Part shown: one piece after another, positions 1 through 6,967 of the stretch
Position numbering within the stretch: position 1 is the stretch's first letter
Layout of the letters: the number at the start of each line of letters is the position of its first letter
Translations under genes and position numbers: made by a program
Notes under the pieces: model-generated
Database searches by the model: none
Told to the model about the DNA's origin: nothing
The model's input: the letters and a program-made list of their open reading frames with translations, nothing else
Source: JAZRUF01 sp045652405
GTDB taxonomy: Bacteria; Bacillota; Clostridia; Oscillospirales; JAAYXM01
DNA length: 23,802 nucleotides
NCBI GenBank assembly: GCA_045652405.1
Contig: JAZRUF010000058.1
Coordinates: 1 to 23,802, forward strand
Reading direction: 5' to 3'

Positions 1-141
1 GGTATCTGTGGTGAGCACGGAGGTGATCCGGTATCCGTTGAGTTCTGCCATCAGATAGGCCTTGATTATGTATCCTGCTCACCCTATCGCGTGCCGATTG
101 CACGTCTTGCGGCTGCGCAGGCTCGCATAAAAGAGCTTTAA
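1..141 (+). CDS. ppdK: Pyruvate, phosphate dikinase, C-terminal end (5' truncated by window)
   Basis: Only the last 46 codons and the TAA stop are present, open in frame 1 from the window edge. The translation contains GICGEHGGDP, then VEFCHQIGLDYVSCSP and a PIARLAAAQA tail. This matches the C-terminal PEP/pyruvate-binding barrel of PPDK; in this family the Cys of the SCSP segment is the conserved catalytic cysteine. The enzyme interconverts pyruvate + ATP + Pi with PEP + AMP + PPi in the cytoplasm, and in Clostridia is commonly used in PPi-linked glycolysis. PEP synthase and PTS enzyme I share the fold, but the SCSP context and the tail fit PPDK best. Hairpins follow immediately downstream, so this is the end of its transcript. 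Confidence 0.9.
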   Translation, partial: GICGEHGGDPVSVEFCHQIGLDYVSCSPYRVPIARLAAAQARIKEL

Positions 142-164
142 TACATTAAATAGTTTATAATTTT

Positions 165-197
165 AATCCCCCTGCAATTTGTATTTGCAGGGGGATT
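165..197 (+). terminator. Hairpin downstream of ppdK, probable terminator
   Basis: Perfect 13-bp inverted repeat: AATCCCCCTGCAA at 165-177 pairs with 185-197 around a 7-nt loop. It lies 24 nt after the ppdK stop. The stem is strong, but the sequence after it (aatcattaac) is not a T-run, so termination strength is uncertain. The next hairpin may act as back-up. Confidence 0.6.
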
Positions 198-212
198 AAT
201 CATTAACTATAA

Positions 213-250
213 AAAGCCATTGACGACTGTTAAGTGTCGTCAATGGCTTT
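213..250 (-). terminator. Convergent terminator between ppdK and the mgtC-like genes
   Basis: Perfect 15-bp inverted repeat, 213-227 with 236-250, and an 8-nt loop. Read on the minus strand the stem ends GGCTTT and continues into further Ts (complement of the A-run at 211-215), giving a canonical U-tract 13 nt past the mgtC-like stop. Read on the plus strand the tail is TTTAAAATTAT, so it may also stop ppdK transcripts. Confidence 0.8.
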
Positions 251-263
251 AAAATTATATAAT

Positions 264-956
264 TTAGAGCTCTTCTATAGAAATAACACCGTCTATTAAA
301 TTTAGTTTTTCAATAAGTTCCTCAGAAGTTATTTGATTACTTAATCTCAAAGAAAAAATTGCGCATGCATTCGGATTATCCGATTCAGGTGAGCGAGTTA
401 TTTCCATATTCAAGACTTTAACTGATGAATTCTTGTATATCCTAAGCATATTTTCTAAGCACGATTTATTAGTGTATTCAGTGAAGAGGTTAATTTCGCG
501 GGATTTATTAATAAGTGTATCCTCTAACTTTGAGAAGATAGTCTCCGCAACGAATATAAGGAGAGAGGCTAATATGCCAGCTTCATAAAATCCCATACCT
601 AACGCAAGACCAACGATTGCCGATGTCCACAATCCCGCAGCAGTGGTAAGTCCTTTTACGCGTTTTCGACGTGTGACAATTATCGTGCCAGCGCCGATAA
701 AACCTATTCCTGCGATAACCTGGGCCCCAAGGCGTGCCATATCCGTGTAGTAATTCATGTAAAGGTAAAGATACTGGCTTGTAAGAGTTGTGATAGCGGC
801 TCCCATGCATATTAAAATATGTGTGCGAAATCCAGCCGGACGTCTTTTGAATTCGCGCTCTATCCCTATAATTCCTCCGCAAATTATCGCAAGAAAGATG
901 CGAAGTGCTATAGAAATTAAATTAAGCTCGCGTAAGCTGTCAAAAATCGGTAACAT
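264..956 (-). CDS. MgtC/SapB family membrane protein (copy 1)
   Basis: A 230-residue protein with a hydrophobic N-terminal half and a soluble C-terminal domain, the MgtC/SapB family plan. Family landmarks are visible: IGIERE near residues 30-35, RPAGFRTH at 39-46, DMARLGAQV from residue 72, GIGFIGAGTI at 83-91 and KGLTTAAGLW at 101-110. Residues from about 150 onward resemble the small C-terminal ACT-like domain of the longer members. The start is well supported: AAAGGAG lies 9 nt upstream of the ATG. It is 18 nt downstream of a paralogue on the same strand and precedes a strong terminator, so it is the last gene of a tex-mgtC-mgtC unit. MgtC proteins are known for magnesium-limitation survival and F-type ATPase modulation in pathogens; the role here is not shown. 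Confidence 0.85.
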   Translation of the reverse strand: MLPIFDSLRELNLISIALRIFLAIICGGIIGIEREFKRRPAGFRTHILICMGAAITTLTSQYLYLYMNYYTDMARLGAQVIAGIGFIGAGTIIVTRRKRVKGLTTAAGLWTSAIVGLALGMGFYEAGILASLLIFVAETIFSKLEDTLINKSREINLFTEYTNKSCLENMLRIYKNSSVKVLNMEITRSPESDNPNACAIFSLRLSNQITSEELIEKLNLIDGVISIEEL

Positions 957-974
957 AACATCGCACTCCTTTCT

Positions 975-1700
975 CTAAATTTCGTCAATTAAATGAATAG
1001 TTTCAAGTTCGGATAGGGCAGCTAAGATTTTTGTATGAGTTTGTTTAGGGCTAAGTCTAATATAGAAAGTTGCACTTGGGAATCGGGTTCCGTCTTTACG
1101 TCCGCGGTCTATATCTACCTCATAAATATGTACATCCTGATTTTTTAATGTAGTTATTATATCACCTAAATTATCAGTTGAACTGAATTCAGTATAAATA
1201 TTAATATTTCTCGCTCTGTCAATAATAATTGATTCAATGTGGGGTAGAAAGCGTATTACGAGTAAAATTCCTATATATGCAAAAAATACACATTCATAAA
1301 AACCTGCACCAATAGCCAAACCTACACATGCTGATGCCCATAATCCGGCGGCGGTAGTCAGCCCCTTTACTTCTTGTCTTCCTGTAACGAGAATTGTACC
1401 GGCACCGAGGAAGCCGATACCGTTTATCACCTGTGCACCAAAGCGAGCAATATCTGTTGAACCGCTAATTTTTGAAACCGTGCTTGCCCAAAATGAGTCC
1501 ATCATATGCAATTCATATTGCCCTAAAAGCATAGCAAGAGCAGAACCTAAGCAGACAAGCATATATGTACGCAAACCGGCAGCTCTACCTTTTCTTCCGC
1601 GCTCCAAGCCTATAGCACCGCCAAAAAGCATTGCGAGAATAAGACGCAGGCAAACAGATACAATATTAAATTCTCTCAAAAAATTTATAGCCGTATACAT
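975..1700 (-). CDS. MgtC/SapB family membrane protein (copy 2)
   Basis: A 241-residue paralogue of the neighbouring gene with the same plan. Visible motifs are IGLERGRKGRAAGLRTYML, DIARFGAQV, GIGFLGAGTILVTG and VKGLTTAAGLWASACVGLAIG, followed by a hydrophilic C-terminal domain. It differs by a longer, more polar loop before the DIARFGAQV motif (containing SFWASTVSKISGSTD). The ATG at 1698-1700 has AGAGGTGAAGG just upstream. It lies 50 bp after the tex stop with no hairpin between, and 18 bp before copy 1, suggesting one transcript. The tandem arrangement looks like an old duplication, since the copies have diverged clearly, especially in the C-terminal domain. Function beyond family membership is not evident. 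Confidence 0.85.
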   Translation of the reverse strand: MYTAINFLREFNIVSVCLRLILAMLFGGAIGLERGRKGRAAGLRTYMLVCLGSALAMLLGQYELHMMDSFWASTVSKISGSTDIARFGAQVINGIGFLGAGTILVTGRQEVKGLTTAAGLWASACVGLAIGAGFYECVFFAYIGILLVIRFLPHIESIIIDRARNINIYTEFSSTDNLGDIITTLKNQDVHIYEVDIDRGRKDGTRFPSATFYIRLSPKQTHTKILAALSELETIHLIDEI

Positions 1701-1750
1701 TTTCCTTCACCTCTGTAAAATAACTATATGCATTTTTTTGAAGAATAAGA

Positions 1751-3919
1751 TTATTTGTCCTGTGATTGATTTAAAGAGTTTTTCTTCATTGTTAGCGATA
1801 TGCGTTTCTTTGGTGCATCTACTTCAAGTACCCAGACTGTTATAATATCGCCGACCTTTACAGCCTCGGAAGGATGTTTTATAAAGCGGTCACAAATTTG
1901 AGATATATGCACCAAACCGTCCTGATGAACGCCAATATCGACGAAAACACCGAAGTCTATAACATTTCTTACAGTGCCTTTAAGCTCCATTCCCGGTTTT
2001 AAATCATTTAAATCCATAATATCAGAACGCAGAAGCGGGGGAGGCAACTCGTCGCGCGGGTCACGACCGGGTTTTGAAAGCTCTTTTACAATGTCTTGAA
2101 GTGTAGGAACGCCTATACCGCAGATTTCCGCAAGCTCCGACTGCCCGAAAGAAAGGGTTTTCTCTTTTAAATCAGATATATGTCCAACATCAGAAAGTGT
2201 ATATCCGGTCTTTTCCAGAATCATTTTTGCTGCATGGTATGATTCCGGATGGACCCCGGTATTATCCAGTATGTTTTTACTTTCCGGAATTCTCATAAAT
2301 CCTGCGCATTGCTCAAAAGCCTTAGGACCAAGCTTCGGTACTTTTTTCAAAGTGGAACGGGAGGTAAATTCGCCGTTTTCTTCTCTGTAGGCGACAATGT
2401 TTTTTGCAGTAGCTGAGGTAATACCGCTGACAGCCGCTAAAAGCGGTGTAGAAGCCGTGTTCAAATCAACACCGACACTGTTTACGCAATCCTCAACGAC
2501 TCCACCTAAAGCCTCATCTAAGCGGGCGGGGGGCATGTCATGCTGATACTGACCAACACCAATAGATTTCGGGTCGATTTTTACAAGCTCCGCAAGCGGG
2601 TCCTGTAAACGGCGGGCAATTGATACCGCGCTTCTTATTGAAACATCGAAATCAGGGAATTCCGCAGCTGCGAGCTTGGATGCGGAATATACCGATGCTC
2701 CTGCTTCGTTAACAACCATATATGAGAGCCTGCGGTTAACTTCCTTTAATAAGTCAGCCACGAAAATTTCAGTTTCTTTTGAAGCTGTTCCGTTTCCTAT
2801 TGAAAATACCTGAACGTTATATTTTTCTATAAGCTTTGTAAGTAAAACTTTTGCCTCAGCGATTTTATTCTGGGGCGGAGTAGGATAGATAACCGTTGTA
2901 TCCAAGACTTTACCGGTGCTGTCAACCACTGCAACTTTACAGCCTGTACGGTAAGCCGGATCAATACCCATAGCAATTTTTCCTTTTACCGGCGGCTGCA
3001 TAAGTAAATGGCGCAAATTCAGTGAGAACATCTTTATCGCCTGTTCTGATGCGTCGTCAGTAAGTGCGTTGCGTATCTCACGTTCTAATGAGGGGAATAC
3101 AAGTCGCTGCCAAGCGTCTTCGCATATTGAACGTATAAGCTCTGAGCAACGGCAATCGAGTTTTGCAATGGATGTATAGATGATTCCCACGCAACGGCGG
3201 TCTTCGATTTCTATGGATACTTTAAGAAAATCCTCACGTTCACCGCGGTTTATTGCAAGAATTCTGTGGCTTTGTATTTTTCTTATCGGCTCTGAAAAAT
3301 CGTAGTACATTCTATACACAGAGTCCTCATCGCTTGCGGCTTTTACCGTCATCACCGCTTCGCGATTTAAAAATTCGCGTAGAGACTTTCTTATTGCCGC
3401 ATCATCTGAAATATCTTCGGCTATAATATCACAAGCTCCCGCGAGTGCAGTAGCAGCATTAGCTACGCCCTTTTCTTCGTCTATATAGTTTTCTGCTATG
3501 TTTTCAAGCTCCTCGCGTGTCTTATCCTGCAAGAGGATTTCTTTTGCAAGAGGCTCAAGGCCACGCTCGCGTGCAACGGTTGCGCGTGTACGCCGTTTTG
3601 GGCGATAAGGGCGGTATAAATCTTCAAGCTCCGCAAGAGTGGATGTGTTATCAATTGCAGTCTCAAGCTCATCTGTCATTTTTTCCTGTTGGCAAATTGA
3701 ATTTTTTATCTCTTCGCGGCGCTTTTCCATGTTGCGCAAATAGTTAAGGCGGTCAGAAAGCTCACGCAATACCTGGTCATCTACAGAACCGGTAAGCTCT
3801 TTGCGGTAGCGTGCAATGAAGGGGATTGTGTTTCCTTCATCAAGCAAATTCACTATGTTCTCTACATGCTTGGGTAATAGTTTGAATTCCTGTGTTAAAA
3901 CATTTAAAATTTCCGACAT
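1751..3919 (-). CDS. tex: Tex-family RNA-binding transcription accessory protein (S1 domain)
   Basis: A 722-residue protein matching Tex along its length. The Tex N-terminal helical region includes FIARYRKELTGSVDDQ near residue 40. The YqgF/RNase H-like domain begins near residue 310 with GIDPAYRTGCKVAVVD. The helix-hairpin-helix region near 480-560 includes VGVDLNTAS and KVPKLGPKAFEQCAGF, and a C-terminal S1 domain begins near 640 (GTVRNVIDFGVFVDIG). Tex binds nucleic acid and is linked to transcription and stress tolerance. An in-frame ATG exists 66 nt upstream at 3985, but those residues are not Tex-like and it lacks a Shine-Dalgarno, so I start at 3919 (MSEILNVL), behind AAAGGA/GGTGA. It is the first gene of a likely operon with the two mgtC-like genes. 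Confidence 0.92.
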   Translation of the reverse strand: MSEILNVLTQEFKLLPKHVENIVNLLDEGNTIPFIARYRKELTGSVDDQVLRELSDRLNYLRNMEKRREEIKNSICQQEKMTDELETAIDNTSTLAELEDLYRPYRPKRRTRATVARERGLEPLAKEILLQDKTREELENIAENYIDEEKGVANAATALAGACDIIAEDISDDAAIRKSLREFLNREAVMTVKAASDEDSVYRMYYDFSEPIRKIQSHRILAINRGEREDFLKVSIEIEDRRCVGIIYTSIAKLDCRCSELIRSICEDAWQRLVFPSLEREIRNALTDDASEQAIKMFSLNLRHLLMQPPVKGKIAMGIDPAYRTGCKVAVVDSTGKVLDTTVIYPTPPQNKIAEAKVLLTKLIEKYNVQVFSIGNGTASKETEIFVADLLKEVNRRLSYMVVNEAGASVYSASKLAAAEFPDFDVSIRSAVSIARRLQDPLAELVKIDPKSIGVGQYQHDMPPARLDEALGGVVEDCVNSVGVDLNTASTPLLAAVSGITSATAKNIVAYREENGEFTSRSTLKKVPKLGPKAFEQCAGFMRIPESKNILDNTGVHPESYHAAKMILEKTGYTLSDVGHISDLKEKTLSFGQSELAEICGIGVPTLQDIVKELSKPGRDPRDELPPPLLRSDIMDLNDLKPGMELKGTVRNVIDFGVFVDIGVHQDGLVHISQICDRFIKHPSEAVKVGDIITVWVLEVDAPKKRISLTMKKNSLNQSQDK

Positions 3920-3949
3920 AAAATCACCGTATCCTTTGTAAATATAAAT

Positions 3950-3977
3950 GGGCTGACGCGATAAAAAACGACAGCCC
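3950..3977 (-). promoter_or_regulatory. Hairpin in the tex 5' leader
   Basis: GGGCTG at 3950-3955 pairs with CAGCCC at 3972-3977, with one A-A mismatch and a further CG/CG pair inside and an A-rich loop (plus-strand view). It lies between the predicted tex transcription start (about 4022) and the Shine-Dalgarno. No U-tract follows it on the minus strand, so it is a leader structure rather than an obvious terminator. Function is unknown. Confidence 0.4.
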
Positions 3978-4028
3978 GTATTCATAAATATAAAAATTGC
4001 CTATACCTTTTTGTTAATATAATGTAAT

Positions 4029-4057
4029 ATTATATATTGAATTGCGTTTTTTGTCAA
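4029..4057 (-). promoter_or_regulatory. Perfect consensus sigma-A promoter for tex
   Basis: On the minus strand, TTGACA (4052-4057) is separated by exactly 17 nt from TATAAT (4029-4034): a perfect match to the housekeeping consensus at both hexamers. The expected start near 4022 gives a leader of about 100 nt before the tex ATG. Confidence 0.85.
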
Positions 4058-4148
4058 TTAAAACAAAGGTAAATGATGTGAAATTAAGTTTAAAACAAAC
4101 ACTAAAGGCATATACTTGTAAATATGGAAGGCGCAGAAAGAAAAAGGC

Positions 4149-4177
4149 TGTACAAGAAGCCGAATTTATGGTAAAAT
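4149..4177 (+). promoter_or_regulatory. Candidate upstream promoter for rnj (extended -10)
   Basis: TGTACA at 4149-4154, 17 nt, then TAAAAT at 4172-4177 preceded by TGG (an extended -10 form). The -35 is only a 4/6 match and overlaps one arm of an inverted repeat whose other arm lies at 4199-4206, so it could be a regulated promoter. Weak evidence. Confidence 0.3.
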
Positions 4178-4224
4178 ACTGGTAATCAAATTTTGGTTTT
4201 GTACAGTGGCGTAACTTATTGATA

Positions 4225-4253
4225 TTGTATTTTAAAATTGGAATTTATATATA
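4225..4253 (+). promoter_or_regulatory. Candidate promoter for rnj
   Basis: TTGTAT at 4225-4230, a 17-nt spacer, then TATATA at 4248-4253. A start near 4260 would give a leader of about 150 nt to the rnj ATG, containing the 4280-4302 hairpin. Confidence 0.4.
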
Positions 4254-4279
4254 AAAATCTTATTATTGGCAAGAGCCGG

Positions 4280-4302
4280 GGTACGATAAAAGAGACCGTA
4301 CC
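4280..4302 (+). promoter_or_regulatory. Leader hairpin upstream of rnj
   Basis: GGTACG (4280-4285) pairs with CGTACC (4297-4302) around an 11-nt loop, extendable by two G-T pairs, and is followed by TTAATTTTG. It could be a weak attenuator or a stability element in the rnj mRNA. Short stem, modest support. Confidence 0.35.
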
Positions 4303-4410
4303 TTAATTTTGTGTTGCGCTCAGGAGATTTTTGTGTGCGTGATTTTCACGGCAAATGTTACATACCTTGTCAATTATAAGAAAAAACTGTATTGGAGAAG
4401 TGATATTTAC

Positions 4411-6069
4411 ATGGCACAAAAATTAAAAATGATTGCTTTGGGCGGTCTGAATGAAATCGGCAAAAACCTGTATGTCTATGAATATGCAGGGGAGATAATC
4501 GTCGTTGATTGCGGAGTTGCATTTCCTGACGATGAGATGCTCGGCATTGATTTGGTTATACCTGATGTATCTTATCTGGAAAAAAATCGTGACCGAATCC
4601 GCGGCATAATTATAACGCACGGTCACGAGGACCATATCGGTGCCCTACCGTATGTTCTAAAGCAAATTAACGCGCCGATTTACTGCACCAAGCTTACAGC
4701 AGGAATTGTCGCCAACAAACTCGAAGAGCATAACCTGCTCTCTAAAATAAAGATAAAAATTGTAATGACAGGGGATATGGTAAAACTCGGCAACTTCAAG
4801 GTTGAATTTATAAATGTAAACCATTCAATCGCTGATGCGGTGGCACTTGCCATAACGACACCTCTTGGAACAATTATTCATACAGGTGATTTTAAGCTTG
4901 ACCTTACACCTATTCAAGGAAAGATGATGGACATCGCCCGCCTGGGACAGCTTGGTAATCAGGGCGTTTTAGCACTGTTTAGTGAGTCAACTAACGTCGA
5001 ACGTCCGGGGTATACTCTTAGCGAGAGAAAAGTCGGAGAAAGCTTTGATGCACTTTTTAAAGATTGCAAATCAAGAATTATTGTAACTACGTTTGCATCC
5101 AATATTCACCGCGTCCAGCAGATTATCAATTCCGCAGCAAGATATGGACGAAAAGTAGCCCTTTCCGGAAGAAGCATGGAAAACATCATGGGTGTTGCTC
5201 AAAACCTCGGTTATCTCGATATTCCTGCGGATGTTATGATAGATTTAAACGCTATAAACCGGTATCCGAAAAATAAAGTGTGTATCGTAACCACCGGAAG
5301 CCAAGGTGAGACAATGAGCGCGCTCTACAGAATTGCTTTTAACGGACATAAGAAGATAGAAATAATTCCTGGAGACCGCGTTATAATTTCCGCAAGTCCT
5401 ATCCCGGGTAATGAAAAGGGAATAAGCACGGTTATAAACGAACTCTTTAAAAAGGGTGCAGAAGTTATTTACGAAAAACTTGCGGATGTGCACGTATCTG
5501 GGCATGCGTGTCAGGAGGAACTTAAGCTCATGCTTGCGCTTACAAAACCTAAGTATTTTGTTCCGATTCACGGTGAGTATCGTCATCTGCGCGCTCATGC
5601 CGAAATTGCAAAGCAGATGGGCGTAGCACCCAAAAACGTTGTTATTTCCGATGTGGGAAAAACAGTCGAAATAACCGATAAAACCATAAAACTTGGTGCT
5701 GCGGTACCGTCTGGTAAAATATTGGTTGACGGTTTAGGCGTAGGCGATGTGGGAAGTGTAGTGTTGCGTGACCGCAAGCATTTAGCGCAGGATGGACTTA
5801 TAACCGTCGTCGTTACTTTAAATAATGAAACCGGTCAAATAATTGCAGGTCCGGATATCGTTTCTCGCGGTTTTATTTATGTGCGTGAAGCAGAGGACCT
5901 TATGGATGATTTAAAGCAGGTTGCAAGCGAGGTTGTAAATTCCTGCATGGAAGGAAGAGGAACAGATTGGGCGACTATGAAATCGCTTCTTAAGAATAAG
6001 TTGTCCGACTATCTTTTCCAGAAGACAAAGCGTAAACCTATGATACTTCCGATTATAATGGAAATTTAG
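4411..6069 (+). CDS. rnj: Ribonuclease J (metallo-beta-lactamase / beta-CASP RNase)
   Basis: A 552-residue protein, the usual RNase J length. The metallo-beta-lactamase core is clear: GGLNEIGKN near the N-terminus, HGHEDHIGALP with H70, H72, D74 and H75 as metal ligands, NVNHSIADAV, then HTGDFKLD. A beta-CASP insertion follows (TTFASNIHRVQQI, VALSGRSM, VTTGSQGE), then SGHACQEELK and PIHGEYRHLRAHAE, and a C-terminal domain. RNase J combines 5'-3' exonuclease and endonuclease activity in mRNA decay and rRNA maturation. The start at 4411 (MAQKLKMIALGG) is chosen because the family begins there and GGAGAAG lies 10 nt upstream; the frame extends further upstream but looks non-coding. J1 versus J2 cannot be decided from one copy. 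Confidence 0.93.
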   Translation: MAQKLKMIALGGLNEIGKNLYVYEYAGEIIVVDCGVAFPDDEMLGIDLVIPDVSYLEKNRDRIRGIIITHGHEDHIGALPYVLKQINAPIYCTKLTAGIVANKLEEHNLLSKIKIKIVMTGDMVKLGNFKVEFINVNHSIADAVALAITTPLGTIIHTGDFKLDLTPIQGKMMDIARLGQLGNQGVLALFSESTNVERPGYTLSERKVGESFDALFKDCKSRIIVTTFASNIHRVQQIINSAARYGRKVALSGRSMENIMGVAQNLGYLDIPADVMIDLNAINRYPKNKVCIVTTGSQGETMSALYRIAFNGHKKIEIIPGDRVIISASPIPGNEKGISTVINELFKKGAEVIYEKLADVHVSGHACQEELKLMLALTKPKYFVPIHGEYRHLRAHAEIAKQMGVAPKNVVISDVGKTVEITDKTIKLGAAVPSGKILVDGLGVGDVGSVVLRDRKHLAQDGLITVVVTLNNETGQIIAGPDIVSRGFIYVREAEDLMDDLKQVASEVVNSCMEGRGTDWATMKSLLKNKLSDYLFQKTKRKPMILPIIMEI

Positions 6070-6076
6070 CGTCTTA

Positions 6077-6120
6077 TTTTCAAAGCCGACACTGAAAAAA
6101 CTCATTGTCGGCTTTGAAAA
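6077..6120 (+). terminator. Hairpin after rnj, U-poor terminator candidate
   Basis: Perfect 15-bp inverted repeat, 6077-6091 with 6106-6120, loop 14 nt, starting 7 nt past the rnj stop. The closing pairs are TTTT/AAAA, so the RNA continues as GAAAAAGTATA rather than U-rich. The position suits a terminator or 3'-end stabiliser, but it is not a canonical intrinsic terminator on either strand. Confidence 0.5.
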
Positions 6121-6153
6121 AGTATATAAAAACTAAAAAAAGCAGTGGACATT

Positions 6154-6182
6154 TTGTCAGAAAACCTTTATTATTATATATA
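6154..6182 (+). promoter_or_regulatory. Promoter for pyrH-frr
   Basis: TTGTCA at 6154-6159, a 17-nt spacer, then TATATA at 6177-6182. The predicted start near 6189 places the leader hairpin 6194-6231 at the very 5' end of the transcript. Confidence 0.6.
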
Positions 6183-6193
6183 AGAAGATTTTC

Positions 6194-6231
6194 AATCCTT
6201 TATGGGTTGCGGAATTTATACAGAAAGGATT
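6194..6231 (+). promoter_or_regulatory. Hairpin pairing with the pyrH ribosome binding region
   Basis: AATCCTTT (6194-6201) is an exact complement of AAAGGATT (6224-6231), giving an 8-bp stem with a 22-nt loop directly after the predicted transcription start. The 3' arm contains AAAGGA, the upstream part of the pyrH Shine-Dalgarno; GGTGAT (6233-6238) stays outside. It could modulate pyrH translation. No known riboswitch class is recognised in the loop. Confidence 0.4.
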
Positions 6232-6241
6232 TGGTGATAAT

Positions 6242-6964
6242 ATGCAGCAGCCGAAGTACAAGCGCGTTTTACTCAAAATAAGCGGAGAAGCTTTGGCGGG
6301 AGATAAAAAGCGCGGTTTGGATTTTGAAGTTATAGAAGCAGTGTGTGAGTCTATACGCGAATGCGTGGAGCTTGGTGTAGAAATAGGCATAGTAATCGGC
6401 GGCGGTAACTTCTGGCGCGGAGTTAAAGACGGCGCGGGACATATGGACAGAACCCGTGCTGACCATATGGGCATGCTTGCAACGACCATAAACTCACTTG
6501 CAGTAGCTGATATGCTTGAGCAAAAGGGCATCAACGTTCGTGTTCAAACTGCAATTGAGATGCGCGCTCTGGCAGAACCTTATGTCAGAAATCGTGCAGT
6601 GCGCCATTTGGAAAAAGGTCGCGTGGTAATCTTTGCTTGCGGAACAGGAAATCCCTTCTTTTCAACGGATACCGCGGCTGTTCTGCGCGCGGCTGAGATT
6701 GATGCAGATGTTATAATGAAGGCTACAAACGTAGACGGCGTTTACGATTCCGACCCGGCAAAGAACCCGGATGCGGTTAAATTTGATGAGCTTACATATG
6801 ATGAAGTCTTAGCGCGTCACTTAGCTGTTATGGATACAACAGCAACCTCGTTATCTATGGATAATAATATTCCAATAATAGTATTTGCGCTTAAAGAGCG
6901 TGAAAATATTAAGAAAGTAATCATGGGCGAAAAAATTGGTACAATAGTCAGGGAGGAATGTTAA
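6242..6964 (+). CDS. pyrH: UMP kinase
   Basis: A 240-residue amino acid kinase-family protein, the normal length for bacterial UMP kinase. It starts YKRVLLKISGEAL (phosphate-binding region), then IVIGGGNFWRG near residue 52, TRADHMGMLAT, the ALAEPYVRNRAVRHLEKGRVVIF segment, GTGNPFFSTDTAA (UMP site) and KATNVDGVYDSDP. It phosphorylates UMP to UDP with ATP in the cytoplasm, feeding RNA, DNA and cell-wall sugar nucleotides. The ATG at 6242 has AAAGGATTTGGTGAT upstream. The gene is 3 nt from frr, the classic pyrH-frr pair; rpsB-tsf, often found upstream, is absent and rnj is there instead. Confidence 0.95.
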   Translation: MQQPKYKRVLLKISGEALAGDKKRGLDFEVIEAVCESIRECVELGVEIGIVIGGGNFWRGVKDGAGHMDRTRADHMGMLATTINSLAVADMLEQKGINVRVQTAIEMRALAEPYVRNRAVRHLEKGRVVIFACGTGNPFFSTDTAAVLRAAEIDADVIMKATNVDGVYDSDPAKNPDAVKFDELTYDEVLARHLAVMDTTATSLSMDNNIPIIVFALKERENIKKVIMGEKIGTIVREEC

Positions 6965-6967
6965 AAA

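Larger units (their letters stand above)
3986..4410. other. Divergent intergenic region between tex and rnj
   Basis: This long gene-free stretch is AT-rich. It holds the tex promoter on the minus strand, two candidate plus-strand promoters for rnj, a separated inverted repeat CTGTACAA (4148-4155) / TTGTACAG (4199-4206), and two small hairpins in the rnj leader (4280-4302 and 4338-4350). I see no convincing coding region. An open frame running into rnj from a TTG at 4309 is not family-like and is treated as leader. Confidence 0.6.

Noticed and set aside
3920..3985. N-terminal extension of Tex from an ATG at 3985
   Set aside because: There is no Shine-Dalgarno, the residues are not Tex-like, and the stretch contains the leader hairpin.
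4309..4410. N-terminal extension of RNase J from a TTG codon
   Set aside because: The extra 34 residues are unlike the family, the region overlaps leader structures, and a ribosome site precedes the ATG at 4411.
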